Origin: Roseovarius sp. TE539
GTDB taxonomy: Bacteria > Pseudomonadota > Alphaproteobacteria > Rhodobacterales > Rhodobacteraceae
Assembly: GCF_003298505.1 (NCBI RefSeq)
Contig: NZ_QNGB01000028.1
Coordinates: 1 to 45,790 of the forward strand
Direction: 5' to 3'
Length of the DNA stretch: 45,790 nt
In this document: in pieces, positions 7,556 to 17,365 of the stretch
Layout: the number at the start of each line of letters is the position of its first letter
Numbering within the stretch: the first letter of the stretch is position 1
Program-made: the position numbers and the translations under genes
The notes under the pieces: generated by a model
What the model was told of the DNA's origin: nothing
Seen by the model: only the letters and a program-made list of their open reading frames with translations
Databases searched by the model: none

Positions 7556-10500
7556 TTGAAAAACGAAACGGAAAATAACCATTTAGAGGATGATGCGGAC
7601 CGCAAAGGCCTCCAGGGTCTTCTCGGTTTTGCACAAGGCGTCCTCACGGCACGCGCCAAGGTTCAGATGACCATGGGTGCAGGCCTTGGTGTTTTTCACG
7701 AGAATGATATTGTTGGCCTGCCAGGCGTACAGGTCGACTGCGACGACGGGGCATGGATCCGGATTGCGCGCCAGCGCGAAACAAGACCACCCGAACCCGC
7801 CGAACATGTTGCTACCTTCCTTGTCACCAGTCCGACTGATCCATCCAAAGCGCCGCAACTCAAAGATGCCGTGTCCGTCGAGGTTACTATTGAGGAAGCC
7901 TCCGACCTTGTGGAAGGCGAGCTCGTGCAGCCGGACAATGTCCATGCAATCGTCGAAAAGGGCGTAACCGTCGACAATCGTGTCAGGGCGATCATCCTGG
8001 CCAAGGATTGCCCGGAAATGCGCCGCGATTTTGAACAATACCTGTCCGGCCCCTGGGCTGAATGGGCCAAGGCAGAGGAACCGGTTCGCAAGAGCATATC
8101 CCTCTACAATGATCTTTTCCGGATCAACTCAGAGATCCACACGTCCGAAGGAACGCCGCCCGAGCTCGTTTGGGGGATCGGTATCGGACGCTGGAAGCAC
8201 AAGATCGATCGCGTGGATATGCCGATCATTGAGCAACTGGTCGATATTGAGGTCGAAGATGGTGGTGCGATCGTCATCCATCCACGGGACCTCGCACCGC
8301 GCCTCTCCCTCAAACCCTACCTCGAGCTCGAAATCGACGGGGCCGCCAAGCTCCAGCGCAATCTCCAGGAGCGATTAGAGCAAATTCTTCTCGGAGAAGT
8401 AGAATTTTCGCCCTTCACAACCGCCTGGGAGCCGCTTCTCGCGACATCAGCCGCGCAGCTTTCAAGTACCGGCACGCATATCGATCGAGAGCAGTGGAAT
8501 GCAGGCGAGCGCCTCGAAAATATCGGCGAAGACCTTCGCATCACTTCCTGTTGGACGATTTTCGGGCGCGCCCGGTCGAATGAAGCCCGAGCCGAAGACC
8601 TTGAAGCGCTACGCAAGCGTGTTGGCGATACGGAAACGGATATCCCGGACGCCATTCGCGGTTACGCCGTCACGCCGCCTGACACACCAGCCGCTTATAC
8701 CTCTGCCTGGGGGATCGACAGCGCCGTTCTCGGCGGCATCAAGAATACATGGACAGCCCCGACAGGTACATCGGATGGTGGCGACGGCATCCATGAACCT
8801 TCCGCGACGCCCAAGGATGCGCAGGGCACCGGAACCGAGCCACCCCGCGTGCATTTCTTCCCCCTGCCTTTCAACGAAGAGCAGGGCAATATCTCGGACA
8901 TGATCGACGACAGGGATCTGCACGTGGTCTGTGTTTCGGGCCCTCCGGGCACTGGAAAGACGCATTCCATCGCGAATATCATTAGCCACCAGATGTCCCT
9001 TGGAAAGCGTGTCCTCGTCACCGCACGTACGCCAGAGGCGATCGCCGCCGTCCGTGAAAAGCTTCCCCTCTCCCTTCAGCCGCTGGTTATTGCCTCGGTC
9101 GGAACCGACCGCGAAAGCGCCCAGCAACTCCAGGAAGCCGTAACGGAGTTGTCCAACGAGGTAGTCGGCCTGAACGAGAACGACGCGCTGGCACTCAAAT
9201 CCCGCCTGGAAAGCGATATCGTGGCTTGCGATGCCGATGCTCAAAAGGCGGATGAGCAACTCTCGCAGATCGCGCGGGTCAACCTCGCTCCGATCGAATG
9301 GAACGGTGACAAGCATACTCCAATGGAGATGGTCGAGATCCTTTCTGCGGCCGCCGGGGATTTCGATTGGTTCACCGATCGTCCATCGAAAGCGCCGCCG
9401 GCCCAGCTGGACGATACACTCACCCGACTTCAATCGGATCTTCCCGACCTGGCAGGAGATATTGTCTATGCTGGAGCAGACCTTCCTGCGCCGGAAGACT
9501 TGCCCGGAACGGCGGATCTCATTGCCGCTCATGATACCGAAAGGGCCCGGCACAGGCGCGAGATCCCTGATTATTCGACAGCGCCGACCATGGCGCGGGA
9601 TACTGCTGGCGCGGACCAGCAGGGACGCGCCATTCTCGGCGAGTTGCGGGATCTCTCCACACTACTGGATAGTCTGGATGAACAGGCTCGGACATTTGCC
9701 ACCAACGCGAGCGACCCCGATACATCAATCACGTGCGGCGCGCTGAGCAAAACCCTTTCATATCTCGAAACCTACGCCGATCTCGCGAATATCGCAACCG
9801 TCCGGTACCCCAAGCACACCATCCCGGTCGAAGAAGTTGAACAGGCCGCACAACGTGGAGCCGCGGGCCAAAAACCGGTACCCTTCTCCTTCTTCAATGG
9901 CGCAATGAAACAGGCCATCGCCAGCGTCCGTGTCGATGGTCGCGAGCCGTCCTCGGCCAAGGAGTGGAAAACGGTACACCAGGCATGTCGGCTTCAGAAA
10001 AACCGAAGCCAGATCGTCGATGTGCTCCGGCCCTTCATCGACATGCGATTTATCGGCGAACCTCCCCATCCCTCCTGGGAAATCGCGGTTTATCTCGACA
10101 CCCTTAAGGCCAGGATCCGGGCGGCCATCAGGGCCGCAGAACGGATCGAGACATCCTGTGACGCACTCAAGCCGCTCTTCCCTTACGGCCTCGACTTCGC
10201 GCAGATCAGAAAGACCCACGACCTTTACCCAGCCATTTTCGCGCTGGAGGGTAACCTGCCAGACGACTACGAGGCCCCGGAAGCGCTGACTCGCATTCAG
10301 AAACTCTCGCGAAACGCCAAGCTGCCGGTCGAGAAAGCAATCGCCTCCCTGGCTGACGCCATCGGCAAGGGTGAAGTCGATGGCGGCCAGATCGTGAAGC
10401 TGCGAGGCGAGATTACCGCGGAACTCGACCGCCTCGCGAAGGTAATGTCCCGCCTCAAGGCTCTCGGAAATGATCTCGACAGCTTGGCCGAAGCCGGCGC

Positions 10501-12676
10501 GCCCTACTGGGCGTCGCGCCTGCAGGATGCGCCGCTGGATGCCCCCGACCTGATCCCGGAGACGTGGCGCGATGCTTGGTCTTGGGCACAGATGTCAGCT
10601 CAGGTCGATAAGATCATCGAACTCGGCAACGGCGACAAGCACCGAGAGGCAAAGGCCGAAGCGATGAAGCGGAGGCGCAAGCATTTCGAGGAGCTGATCC
10701 GCATTCGCACACTGCTCGGTCTGCGGGCACGAATGACGCCCTCTATCCGGCAGGCCTTGGAGGCCTTCACCCAAGCTGTGTCCAAAATTGGCACCGGCAA
10801 GGGCAAGAAGGCACCGCGCTACATCCGGGAAGCGCGCCTTGCGGCCCGCAAGGCGTCCTCGGCCGCGCCGGTCTGGATCATGCCCGAATACAAGATTCCC
10901 GAACAGCTCCCGGCCGAGTTCGGGGACTTCGACCTTGTCATCCTCGACGAGGCCTCCCAGAGCGACATCACTGCATTGGCCGCGCTGGCCCGCGGCAAGA
11001 AAGTTCTGGTTGTCGGCGACGAAGAACAGGTCAGCCCTTCAGCCGTCGGCATACAGACCCAGAAAATCAATGCCCTGCGCGCCGAGCACCTGACCGGGTT
11101 GCCCAACGCCGGCCTTATCGACGAAAACTCGTCCATTTTCGAGATCACCAAGCGGATGCATCCCGACAGCCATGTCATGCTCCGGGAGCACTTCCGGTGC
11201 GTTGCACCCATCATCCAGTTCTCCACACGGTTCTATAGCAATGCGCTTGTCCCCCTTAGGGTTCCCAAGGCATCCGAGCGGTTCGATCCACCACTCTGCG
11301 ACGTCTATATCCCCGACGCCACACGACAGGGAAAAACCAACGCACATGAGGCGCGATGGATTGTCGACGAAATCGCTCGGTTGGTGGCTGATCCTACCCA
11401 TGACGGGCGCGACATCGGGGTTATCTCGCTGATCGGGGCCGAACAGGCCGAGAAGATAGGACGCATGCTTGTCGAGGACCCCAGGGTCGGGCCCGAGGTC
11501 ATAGAGAAACGTCACATCATTTACGGCGACGCGCGCACCATGCAGGGTCAGGAACGATCAATTGTCTTCCTGTCCATGGTGGCTACTCCGAAAACCGTGC
11601 GTTCGCAGACGACAAAGGCCGACCAACAGCGCATTAACGTCGCTATGAGCCGCGCGAAGGACCGGCTTTACCTCGTTCGCTCGGTTGAGCTCGAAGACCT
11701 GTCTCCAGGCGACATCAAAGCCGCGATCCTCGAGCATTTCCAGAACCCGATGCCCGATGGGCGCGGGATGATGGGCAGCGAGGTGGAGACCCTTCTGGAC
11801 CGGTGCGACAGCGGCTTTGAGCGTGAGGTGCTTCAACGGCTTCTGGACTCCAATTACCGCGTGCGCCCGCAAGTGCCGGCCGGCGGTTTCTTTATCGATC
11901 TCGTGGTCGAGGGCAACGAGGATCGGCGGCTCGCCATCGAGCTCGACGGTGACCGCTACCACGGGCCTGATGTCTGGGATCGCGATATGGCTCGCCAGGC
12001 CGCTCTGGAACGGGCCGGGTGGGTTTTCTGGCGTGTATTCGGCAGTCAGTGGAAAGCGAACCGCGAGTTCTGGTGGCAAAACCTCTTGGAAACCCTCGAT
12101 CGGATGCAGATCACCCCCATCGGTGCCGGAGAGATCGACGAGCGGTTCACCGAAACCATCACGGTCTCAGCTGAAAACGCCTCGAATGACGGCGAAAACG
12201 CCGACGACCCCGATTGGCCCGAGGTCGACCCGGATCATGACCATGAGCCCGAAACCGGATCCATGGCAAGGGCCGCGCAGCCCGGAGAGCCAACGCAACC
12301 CGACCCTTATACGCCCCCGGGAAAGGCTACTGAACCGAGCCCGACGAACCCGGCCGAGGAAAAGCCCGTGCCATCGTCAGTCGAACTCCACCCTATGTCG
12401 GAAGTAGACCAGATGTGCTTCCCGCTTGACGACCCGGATGCTGACCGTAAACAAAAGATCATTGGTCCGGGAAGCACCGTCAAGCTGGAAAAAATCGCCA
12501 ATGGCGGTGGCAAGATGCACATCACTCTTGTCGACAGTGCGCACGACCCGGAAAACGGCTATATTGGCACCCACACACCGCTTGGGCAGGCCCTTCTCGA
12601 TGCACGCACCGGGGATACGGTCGAATACCACGCCGGCGCCTACCTCAGGGAAGTTCGAGTCCTTTCAGTAGATTGA
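7556..12676 (+). CDS. SF1 helicase with Vsr-like nuclease and GreA/GreB-like C-terminal domain
   Basis: A TTG start with GGAG five bases upstream fits best. The 1706-aa protein has an N-terminal region of about 450 residues of unknown function. The SF1 helicase has Walker A GPPGTGKT (462-469), Walker B LVILDEASQSD (DE at 1131-1132), VVGDEEQ (1152-1158) and INVAMSRAKDRLYLV (about 1359-1373), with a long helical insertion between the first two motifs. A Vsr/DUF559-like nuclease spans about 1421-1510 (FFIDLVV, then AIELDGDRYHG). After an acidic, proline-rich linker, the last 70 residues (from GPGSTVKLEKIANGGG to the end, including THTPLGQALLDARTGDTVEY) closely follow the GreA/GreB C-terminal FKBP-like domain, which contacts RNA polymerase. 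Helicase-Vsr fusions are known defence proteins (Hhe-like); the Gre-like end is unusual. It leads the operon with the SbcD/SbcC-like genes. Confidence 0.85.
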   Translation: MKNETENNHLEDDADRKGLQGLLGFAQGVLTARAKVQMTMGAGLGVFHENDIVGLPGVQVDCDDGAWIRIARQRETRPPEPAEHVATFLVTSPTDPSKAPQLKDAVSVEVTIEEASDLVEGELVQPDNVHAIVEKGVTVDNRVRAIILAKDCPEMRRDFEQYLSGPWAEWAKAEEPVRKSISLYNDLFRINSEIHTSEGTPPELVWGIGIGRWKHKIDRVDMPIIEQLVDIEVEDGGAIVIHPRDLAPRLSLKPYLELEIDGAAKLQRNLQERLEQILLGEVEFSPFTTAWEPLLATSAAQLSSTGTHIDREQWNAGERLENIGEDLRITSCWTIFGRARSNEARAEDLEALRKRVGDTETDIPDAIRGYAVTPPDTPAAYTSAWGIDSAVLGGIKNTWTAPTGTSDGGDGIHEPSATPKDAQGTGTEPPRVHFFPLPFNEEQGNISDMIDDRDLHVVCVSGPPGTGKTHSIANIISHQMSLGKRVLVTARTPEAIAAVREKLPLSLQPLVIASVGTDRESAQQLQEAVTELSNEVVGLNENDALALKSRLESDIVACDADAQKADEQLSQIARVNLAPIEWNGDKHTPMEMVEILSAAAGDFDWFTDRPSKAPPAQLDDTLTRLQSDLPDLAGDIVYAGADLPAPEDLPGTADLIAAHDTERARHRREIPDYSTAPTMARDTAGADQQGRAILGELRDLSTLLDSLDEQARTFATNASDPDTSITCGALSKTLSYLETYADLANIATVRYPKHTIPVEEVEQAAQRGAAGQKPVPFSFFNGAMKQAIASVRVDGREPSSAKEWKTVHQACRLQKNRSQIVDVLRPFIDMRFIGEPPHPSWEIAVYLDTLKARIRAAIRAAERIETSCDALKPLFPYGLDFAQIRKTHDLYPAIFALEGNLPDDYEAPEALTRIQKLSRNAKLPVEKAIASLADAIGKGEVDGGQIVKLRGEITAELDRLAKVMSRLKALGNDLDSLAEAGAPYWASRLQDAPLDAPDLIPETWRDAWSWAQMSAQVDKIIELGNGDKHREAKAEAMKRRRKHFEELIRIRTLLGLRARMTPSIRQALEAFTQAVSKIGTGKGKKAPRYIREARLAARKASSAAPVWIMPEYKIPEQLPAEFGDFDLVILDEASQSDITALAALARGKKVLVVGDEEQVSPSAVGIQTQKINALRAEHLTGLPNAGLIDENSSIFEITKRMHPDSHVMLREHFRCVAPIIQFSTRFYSNALVPLRVPKASERFDPPLCDVYIPDATRQGKTNAHEARWIVDEIARLVADPTHDGRDIGVISLIGAEQAEKIGRMLVEDPRVGPEVIEKRHIIYGDARTMQGQERSIVFLSMVATPKTVRSQTTKADQQRINVAMSRAKDRLYLVRSVELEDLSPGDIKAAILEHFQNPMPDGRGMMGSEVETLLDRCDSGFEREVLQRLLDSNYRVRPQVPAGGFFIDLVVEGNEDRRLAIELDGDRYHGPDVWDRDMARQAALERAGWVFWRVFGSQWKANREFWWQNLLETLDRMQITPIGAGEIDERFTETITVSAENASNDGENADDPDWPEVDPDHDHEPETGSMARAAQPGEPTQPDPYTPPGKATEPSPTNPAEEKPVPSSVELHPMSEVDQMCFPLDDPDADRKQKIIGPGSTVKLEKIANGGGKMHITLVDSAHDPENGYIGTHTPLGQALLDARTGDTVEYHAGAYLREVRVLSVD

Positions 12677-12716
12677 ATTGCCTGACGACCGGGGGAATCA
12701 CTTTTAAGGAGCCAAA

Positions 12717-13847
12717 GTGACATTTCGATTCATTCATTCCTCCGACCTTCATATCGGCCGGAAATTCGCCAACATCCCGGAACCGGCTGACGGCAATATC
12801 CGCGGTCGCCTGATGGAAGCCCGGCACGGCGCGATCGCCCGGCTGGCATCGGCGGCGCGCGACCGAGGGGCCGGGCATGTGCTGTTGGCGGGCGACACGT
12901 TCGATACCGCCACTCCTTCGGCTACAGTTATCCGACAGGCGCTCGCCGCCATGGCCGAGGCACCCGACGTGACGTGGTGGCTGCTGCCGGGCAACCACGA
13001 CAACCTTAGAGATGCCGAGCCTCTCTGGGAGGCGATCTGCCGCGATGCGCCGGGCAACTTGGTGGCCCTTTTGGATACATCGCCGCATGATCTTGACGAG
13101 GTGGCGACGCTCTTGCCCTGCCCCATTGCCTTCCGCTCCGGTGCGAGTGATCCGTCCGAGCCGCTGGTGACCATGACCAGCGACGAGGGCCGGATGCGGA
13201 TTGGGCTGGCGCATGGTGGCGTGACCGACTTCACCGATACGGGCGAGGCCATCGCCCCCGACCGCGACCGGAGCGCAAGGCTCGATTACCTCGCGCTGGG
13301 AGACTGGCACGGGCGGATGGCTGTGTCGGAACGGGTACACTATTCCGGCACACCCGAGCAGGACCGCTTCAAGCATAGCCGCCGGGGCGTCTGCCTCTGC
13401 GTAGGAATCGAGGGGCCAGGCGCCATTCCCGAGGTGGAAGAGATCGAGACCGGCACCTTCCTCTGGCAAGAGGTCGAGCTGCCCTTGCACCCACGGCAGG
13501 ATGCAGCCGCCGCGCTGAACGACGTCCTGCCGCCATCCGGGCGGCGCGATATCCTGATGCGAGTAGCGGCGACGGGCTGGGTCGGGCTGCCCGACCGGGC
13601 CGACCTGGAGCGCGCCGCGACAGACTGCGCGCCCGAATTCGCCCATTTCAACCTGGTGACCGATGCACTGGGCACGCAGTATGACTCCGCCGATCTCGAC
13701 GAGATCGACCGGGGCGGCGCGCTGCGGCTGGCGGCCAACATGCTGAAGGAGGACGCCGAATCCGATGCCCTCTCGCAGCAGGATCGCGACGTCGCCGCCG
13801 ACGCGCTCGCCCGTCTTTACGCCTATGTCCGGGAGGCCTCGGAATGA
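12717..13847 (+). CDS. SbcD/Mre11-like metallophosphoesterase (YhaO type)
   Basis: GTG 12717 follows AAGGAG by five bases. The 376-aa protein shows the calcineurin-like phosphoesterase metal ligands in order: SSDLHIGR near the N-terminus, LLAGDTFD, LLPGNHDN, LAHGG and LGDWHGR. The family cleaves DNA ends with manganese and works with an SbcC/Rad50-type ATPase. The ATPase gene overlaps its last four bases (ATGA), and the helicase stop is only 40 bases upstream, so all three are likely one transcript. Base composition is clearly more GC-rich than the helicase gene, so the pair may have joined it later. YhaO/YhaN-like pairs also exist as ordinary chromosomal repair genes. Confidence 0.85.
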   Translation: MTFRFIHSSDLHIGRKFANIPEPADGNIRGRLMEARHGAIARLASAARDRGAGHVLLAGDTFDTATPSATVIRQALAAMAEAPDVTWWLLPGNHDNLRDAEPLWEAICRDAPGNLVALLDTSPHDLDEVATLLPCPIAFRSGASDPSEPLVTMTSDEGRMRIGLAHGGVTDFTDTGEAIAPDRDRSARLDYLALGDWHGRMAVSERVHYSGTPEQDRFKHSRRGVCLCVGIEGPGAIPEVEEIETGTFLWQEVELPLHPRQDAAAALNDVLPPSGRRDILMRVAATGWVGLPDRADLERAATDCAPEFAHFNLVTDALGTQYDSADLDEIDRGGALRLAANMLKEDAESDALSQQDRDVAADALARLYAYVREASE

Positions 13848-16462
13848 AGATCCGCTCCATCACCCTCGACAATGTCCGCCGCTTCACTGACCCGGTGCGC
13901 GTCGGCGAGATCGGCGACGGGCTGAACGTCCTCAGCGAGCCCAACGAGCAGGGCAAATCGACGCTGTTCGACGCGATCCAGGCGCTGTTCTTCAAGCCCC
14001 ACGGCTCCCGCGACAAGGAGGTCACGGCCCTGCGCCCCCATGTCGGCGGTGCCCCGCAGGTGACAATCGAGATCGAGGCTGACGGCAGACGCTTCACCGT
14101 GACAAAACGGTGGCTGCAGAAGCCCGCAGCGACGGTCCACCGCGACGGCAAGTTGATCGCCCAGGCTGATGAGGCGGAGGCGTGGATCGCCGACCTGCTG
14201 GGCGGGGATGCCGGCGGCCCCTCGGGCCTGATCTGGGTGCGGCAGGGCATGACCGAACTGACCGGCGGCTCGACGAAGGAACAGAAGGCCGCGCTCGAGG
14301 CCCGGCGCGACCTCATGTCGTCGGTCGGCGAAGAGGTAGAGGCAATGACTGGCGGGCGGCGGATGGACAGCGCCCTCGCCCGCGGCCGCGAGGAGCTGGA
14401 CATCCTGGCGACCGGCAAGAACCGGACTGCGAAAAAAGGGGGGCCTTGGAAGGCAGCTCTGGATCGAGTGGAAGAGCTGACCGAACAGCGCGACGCCCTG
14501 GCCGCGACGGCGGACGACCTGCATGGCGCGCTTGCCGAACGCAAGCGGGCCCGCCGAGACCTGCGCGAGTTAGAAGACCCTGCGGCGGCCGAGGGCCGGC
14601 GGAAGAAGCTCGAGGCCGCTCGCGCTGCTCATACAGCTGCCGAACGCCACGCCGAGGAGCTCGACGCCGAGGCGCGCAAACTCGACATGGCGCGGCTGAC
14701 CGCCGAACACGCACGCGCCCGGCTCGATGGGTTCCGCGAGGCACTCAAGGAAGAAACCGGCGCCACCGAGGCGGCAGCGGCGGCAGAGATGGCGGCCGCA
14801 AACAAGAAGACGACACTGGAGACTGCGCGCGCGGCGAAGGAAGCCACCGAGCGCGATCTGGACCTCGCGCAGAAGACCCTGAAATCAGCCGAGGCCGCTC
14901 GCACCCTCGCCCTGCGCGCCCGGGCCGCCCGCGACGGGGCCGACCGGCGGCGGGAACTGGAGCAACGCATCACCGAGGCGGAAAAGGCCCGCAGCGCGAT
15001 GGAGACCGCCACGGCGGCCGCGCGCTCGGGCCCAGATGCAATGACTCTGAAACAGATCGAAAGCCTCGCCGCCGCTCATGCCACGGCCATCGCCGCGCGC
15101 GACTCCACGGCAACACAGGTCATCGCCCGATATACCGAAGGCCGGGCCGGCGCGATCCGCGCGGGCGAGACGTCCTTGCCCGACGGCCAACCCGTCCCCC
15201 TGCCCCGCGCCACCCGGCTCACCATCGCCGACATCGGTGAGCTCGAGGTCCACCCCGGCGACGCGGGCCATGACGAAAGCACGGTCGAGGCCGCGGCCGC
15301 CGCCCTGCGCAAGGCGCTTGACGCCATCGGCGCCGAAGATCACGACGCCGCTCGCTCCGCCGCCGCCGCCCGCACTGAGGCCGAGCGCAAGGCGGGCGAG
15401 GCGAAAGCCGTTCTGCAAAGCCTTGCTCCCGACGGGATCGACCCGCTACGCGAGGCGCTGGCGAAAATCCCGCAGGAGGAGGAGGACGCCGAAGCTCCCG
15501 ACCCCGAAGATGCCGAAGCCGCGCTCGAGGCTGCCCGCGCGGCCCATGACCAGGCCCGCATTGCCCGCGACACCGCGTCTGACCGCGTGTCCGACGCCCG
15601 CGAAGCCGCCACCCGCGCCGAAACCACGCTCACCTCTCTCAGGGACCGCCTGAAGCGGGCTGAAGATGCGTTGGCGAAGTACGGCGGGAGCACCGAAGAG
15701 GCGCTGGCCTTCGAGGCCGCGCAAGCGGCCGAAGCGCTCACCGCCGCCGAGACAGTGCATGCCGAAAAGGCAAGCGAGGCCCCTGACCTTCCCGGCACCG
15801 AGGCAGCGCTAAACCGGGCCGTCTCGGTTGATCAGGGCGCACGCGACGAGATCGCCCGCCTGAAACCGCTTCTCGCCCGGCTCGACGAACGGATCAGCCG
15901 TTCCTCGGGCGACGCAGTCGAGGAATTGCTGGCCGAGACCGAAGAAGCGCTCGGTGCGGCCGAGGCCAACTTGGCCCGAATTGCGCACGAGGTGGAGGTG
16001 CTGCAGCGGCTGGAGACGGCGCTGGAGGCGGCCCGCACCGAAGCGCGCGAGCGGTACTTCACTCCCATCGCCCGAGAATTGAAGCCGCTCCTGCAGCTGC
16101 TTTGGCCCGAAGCCGAGCTCACCTGGGGCGAGGAGTCGCTGCTGCCCGACGCACTGATCCGAGATGGTCAGGAAGAACCAATCAATATCCTGTCCGGCGG
16201 CACGCAGGAGCAGGTGGCCCTGCTGGTGCGGCTGGCCTTCGCCCGGATGCTGGCCACCGCGGGGCGGGTTGCGCCGGTAATCCTCGATGATGCCCTTGTC
16301 TTCACGGATGACGACCGGATCGAGCGGATGTTCGACGCCTTGCACCGGCAGGCGGGCGATCTGCAGATCATCGTCTTGACCTGCCGCCAGCGTGCATTCC
16401 GGGATCTGGGCGGCAAAGCACTACGTCTGACCGAACCAGAAACGAGAGAGGCTGCATACTGA
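13844..16462 (+). CDS. SbcC/Rad50-like ATPase without zinc hook (YhaN type)
   Basis: ATG 13844 overlaps the phosphoesterase stop. The 872-aa protein is an ABC/SMC-like ATPase: N-terminal P-loop EPNEQGKST (residues 32-40; the first glycine of the usual GPNxxGKS is Glu), Q-loop-like region WVRQGMTE, two long Ala/Glu/Arg-rich coiled-coil arms, signature INILSGGTQEQ (about 780-790) and Walker B APVILDDALVF (about 811-821). The arms are not joined by a CxxC zinc hook; the only cysteine is near the C-terminus (LTCRQR). A small beta-rich insert (RLTIADIGELEVHPGD) occupies the middle. This matches YhaN-like rather than classical SbcC proteins. It probably powers and positions the phosphoesterase on DNA ends. 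The next gene is convergent. Confidence 0.85.
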   Translation: MKIRSITLDNVRRFTDPVRVGEIGDGLNVLSEPNEQGKSTLFDAIQALFFKPHGSRDKEVTALRPHVGGAPQVTIEIEADGRRFTVTKRWLQKPAATVHRDGKLIAQADEAEAWIADLLGGDAGGPSGLIWVRQGMTELTGGSTKEQKAALEARRDLMSSVGEEVEAMTGGRRMDSALARGREELDILATGKNRTAKKGGPWKAALDRVEELTEQRDALAATADDLHGALAERKRARRDLRELEDPAAAEGRRKKLEAARAAHTAAERHAEELDAEARKLDMARLTAEHARARLDGFREALKEETGATEAAAAAEMAAANKKTTLETARAAKEATERDLDLAQKTLKSAEAARTLALRARAARDGADRRRELEQRITEAEKARSAMETATAAARSGPDAMTLKQIESLAAAHATAIAARDSTATQVIARYTEGRAGAIRAGETSLPDGQPVPLPRATRLTIADIGELEVHPGDAGHDESTVEAAAAALRKALDAIGAEDHDAARSAAAARTEAERKAGEAKAVLQSLAPDGIDPLREALAKIPQEEEDAEAPDPEDAEAALEAARAAHDQARIARDTASDRVSDAREAATRAETTLTSLRDRLKRAEDALAKYGGSTEEALAFEAAQAAEALTAAETVHAEKASEAPDLPGTEAALNRAVSVDQGARDEIARLKPLLARLDERISRSSGDAVEELLAETEEALGAAEANLARIAHEVEVLQRLETALEAARTEARERYFTPIARELKPLLQLLWPEAELTWGEESLLPDALIRDGQEEPINILSGGTQEQVALLVRLAFARMLATAGRVAPVILDDALVFTDDDRIERMFDALHRQAGDLQIIVLTCRQRAFRDLGGKALRLTEPETREAAY

Positions 16463-16504
16463 GGTTTTACATGAAATTCTCAACTACAACTCACGCGCTT
16501 TATC

Positions 16505-17365
16505 TCAAGAAACGGCAGACTTCTTCCTTGATGGCCTCGCATTTGCTTGCAGCCAGCTTTTAAGGTGGTTGACGTCGGCTTGCTTCAACAAACCGCGCTG
16601 CATCTCCCGAGTTTGCCCCAGCCAGCGAAGCCGCATGGATCCGTCTTTTTCTATACTCATACCGGCCATGCGCTCAAGGTGATCAGGTTTCAACATGCTT
16701 GCACTGTAGAAAGTGCGGAGCGAGAACACCCACCGGTCCCCTTGATAGGATTTATTTATTCCTGGCGAGACATTCCTTGTCTCAGCGAAGAATGCGCCAC
16801 CCATGAAAGGAATAATGAATTCATAGGCTCCGTGTTGCTCCAACGATGTCAAGCCAAAGATCTGCGCAAGATCACGGGCAACAGCCATCGAGACCCTCAC
16901 GATATAATCCAGGGATTTGTCATCGGCGATGCTGCGCTCAAGCATCCTTCTGATCGTATGATGGCTCATGTTTGCGACTGTGAGCAAAGAGGACTCCACT
17001 TTCTCCGAAGTGGCCGTATATAGAAGATTATTCAGAAAAACCGACTTTTCATCGTACCACAGCTCATCGATGTTATCTGGATGAAATACTTCGCTTTCCG
17101 GCGCTGCACTTATCAGCTGGGCACCAACTGACTTGAGTAATTCACTCCATGGGTGGGGTATGAATACCTCAGTAAAAGGTGGGCAGATTAGTGGTGAAAT
17201 AGCTTCAAGGACGCGCCCCTCTTTCTCCATCTGAGAAGACAATGCGAATTTCTTAAATGCTTGCGCCGGTTGGGGGCTTTCAATCCATTCCAGGATTGAG
17301 ATGTGGTCTGGCTGTTCTTGCAGAAAAGCAGTTGCATGACCCTTGGCGAGGCTTGCGTCCATCAT
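16505..17365 (-). CDS. Hypothetical protein, AT-rich region
   Basis: A 286-aa protein starting at MMDASLAKG on the minus strand, with AAAAGG a little upstream of the double ATG. I recognise no family. It is soluble in appearance, mixed alpha/beta, ending in a basic tail (RPSRKKSAVS). Its DNA (about 16480-17560) is visibly richer in A and T than the SbcC-like gene beside it, suggesting separate acquisition. It converges on that gene with 42 bases between stops and has no operon partner: 195 bases separate it from the end of the next minus-strand gene. Confidence 0.7.
   Translation of the reverse strand: MMDASLAKGHATAFLQEQPDHISILEWIESPQPAQAFKKFALSSQMEKEGRVLEAISPLICPPFTEVFIPHPWSELLKSVGAQLISAAPESEVFHPDNIDELWYDEKSVFLNNLLYTATSEKVESSLLTVANMSHHTIRRMLERSIADDKSLDYIVRVSMAVARDLAQIFGLTSLEQHGAYEFIIPFMGGAFFAETRNVSPGINKSYQGDRWVFSLRTFYSASMLKPDHLERMAGMSIEKDGSMRLRWLGQTREMQRGLLKQADVNHLKSWLQANARPSRKKSAVS

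Noticed and set aside
8609..9553. 314-aa minus-strand frame
   Set aside because: Antisense to the Walker A region of the large helicase; no ribosome-binding site or family resemblance.
14182..15240. 352-aa plus-strand frame inside the Rad50-like gene
   Set aside because: Very Arg/Gly-rich frame created by the repetitive coiled-coil codons; not a protein-like composition.
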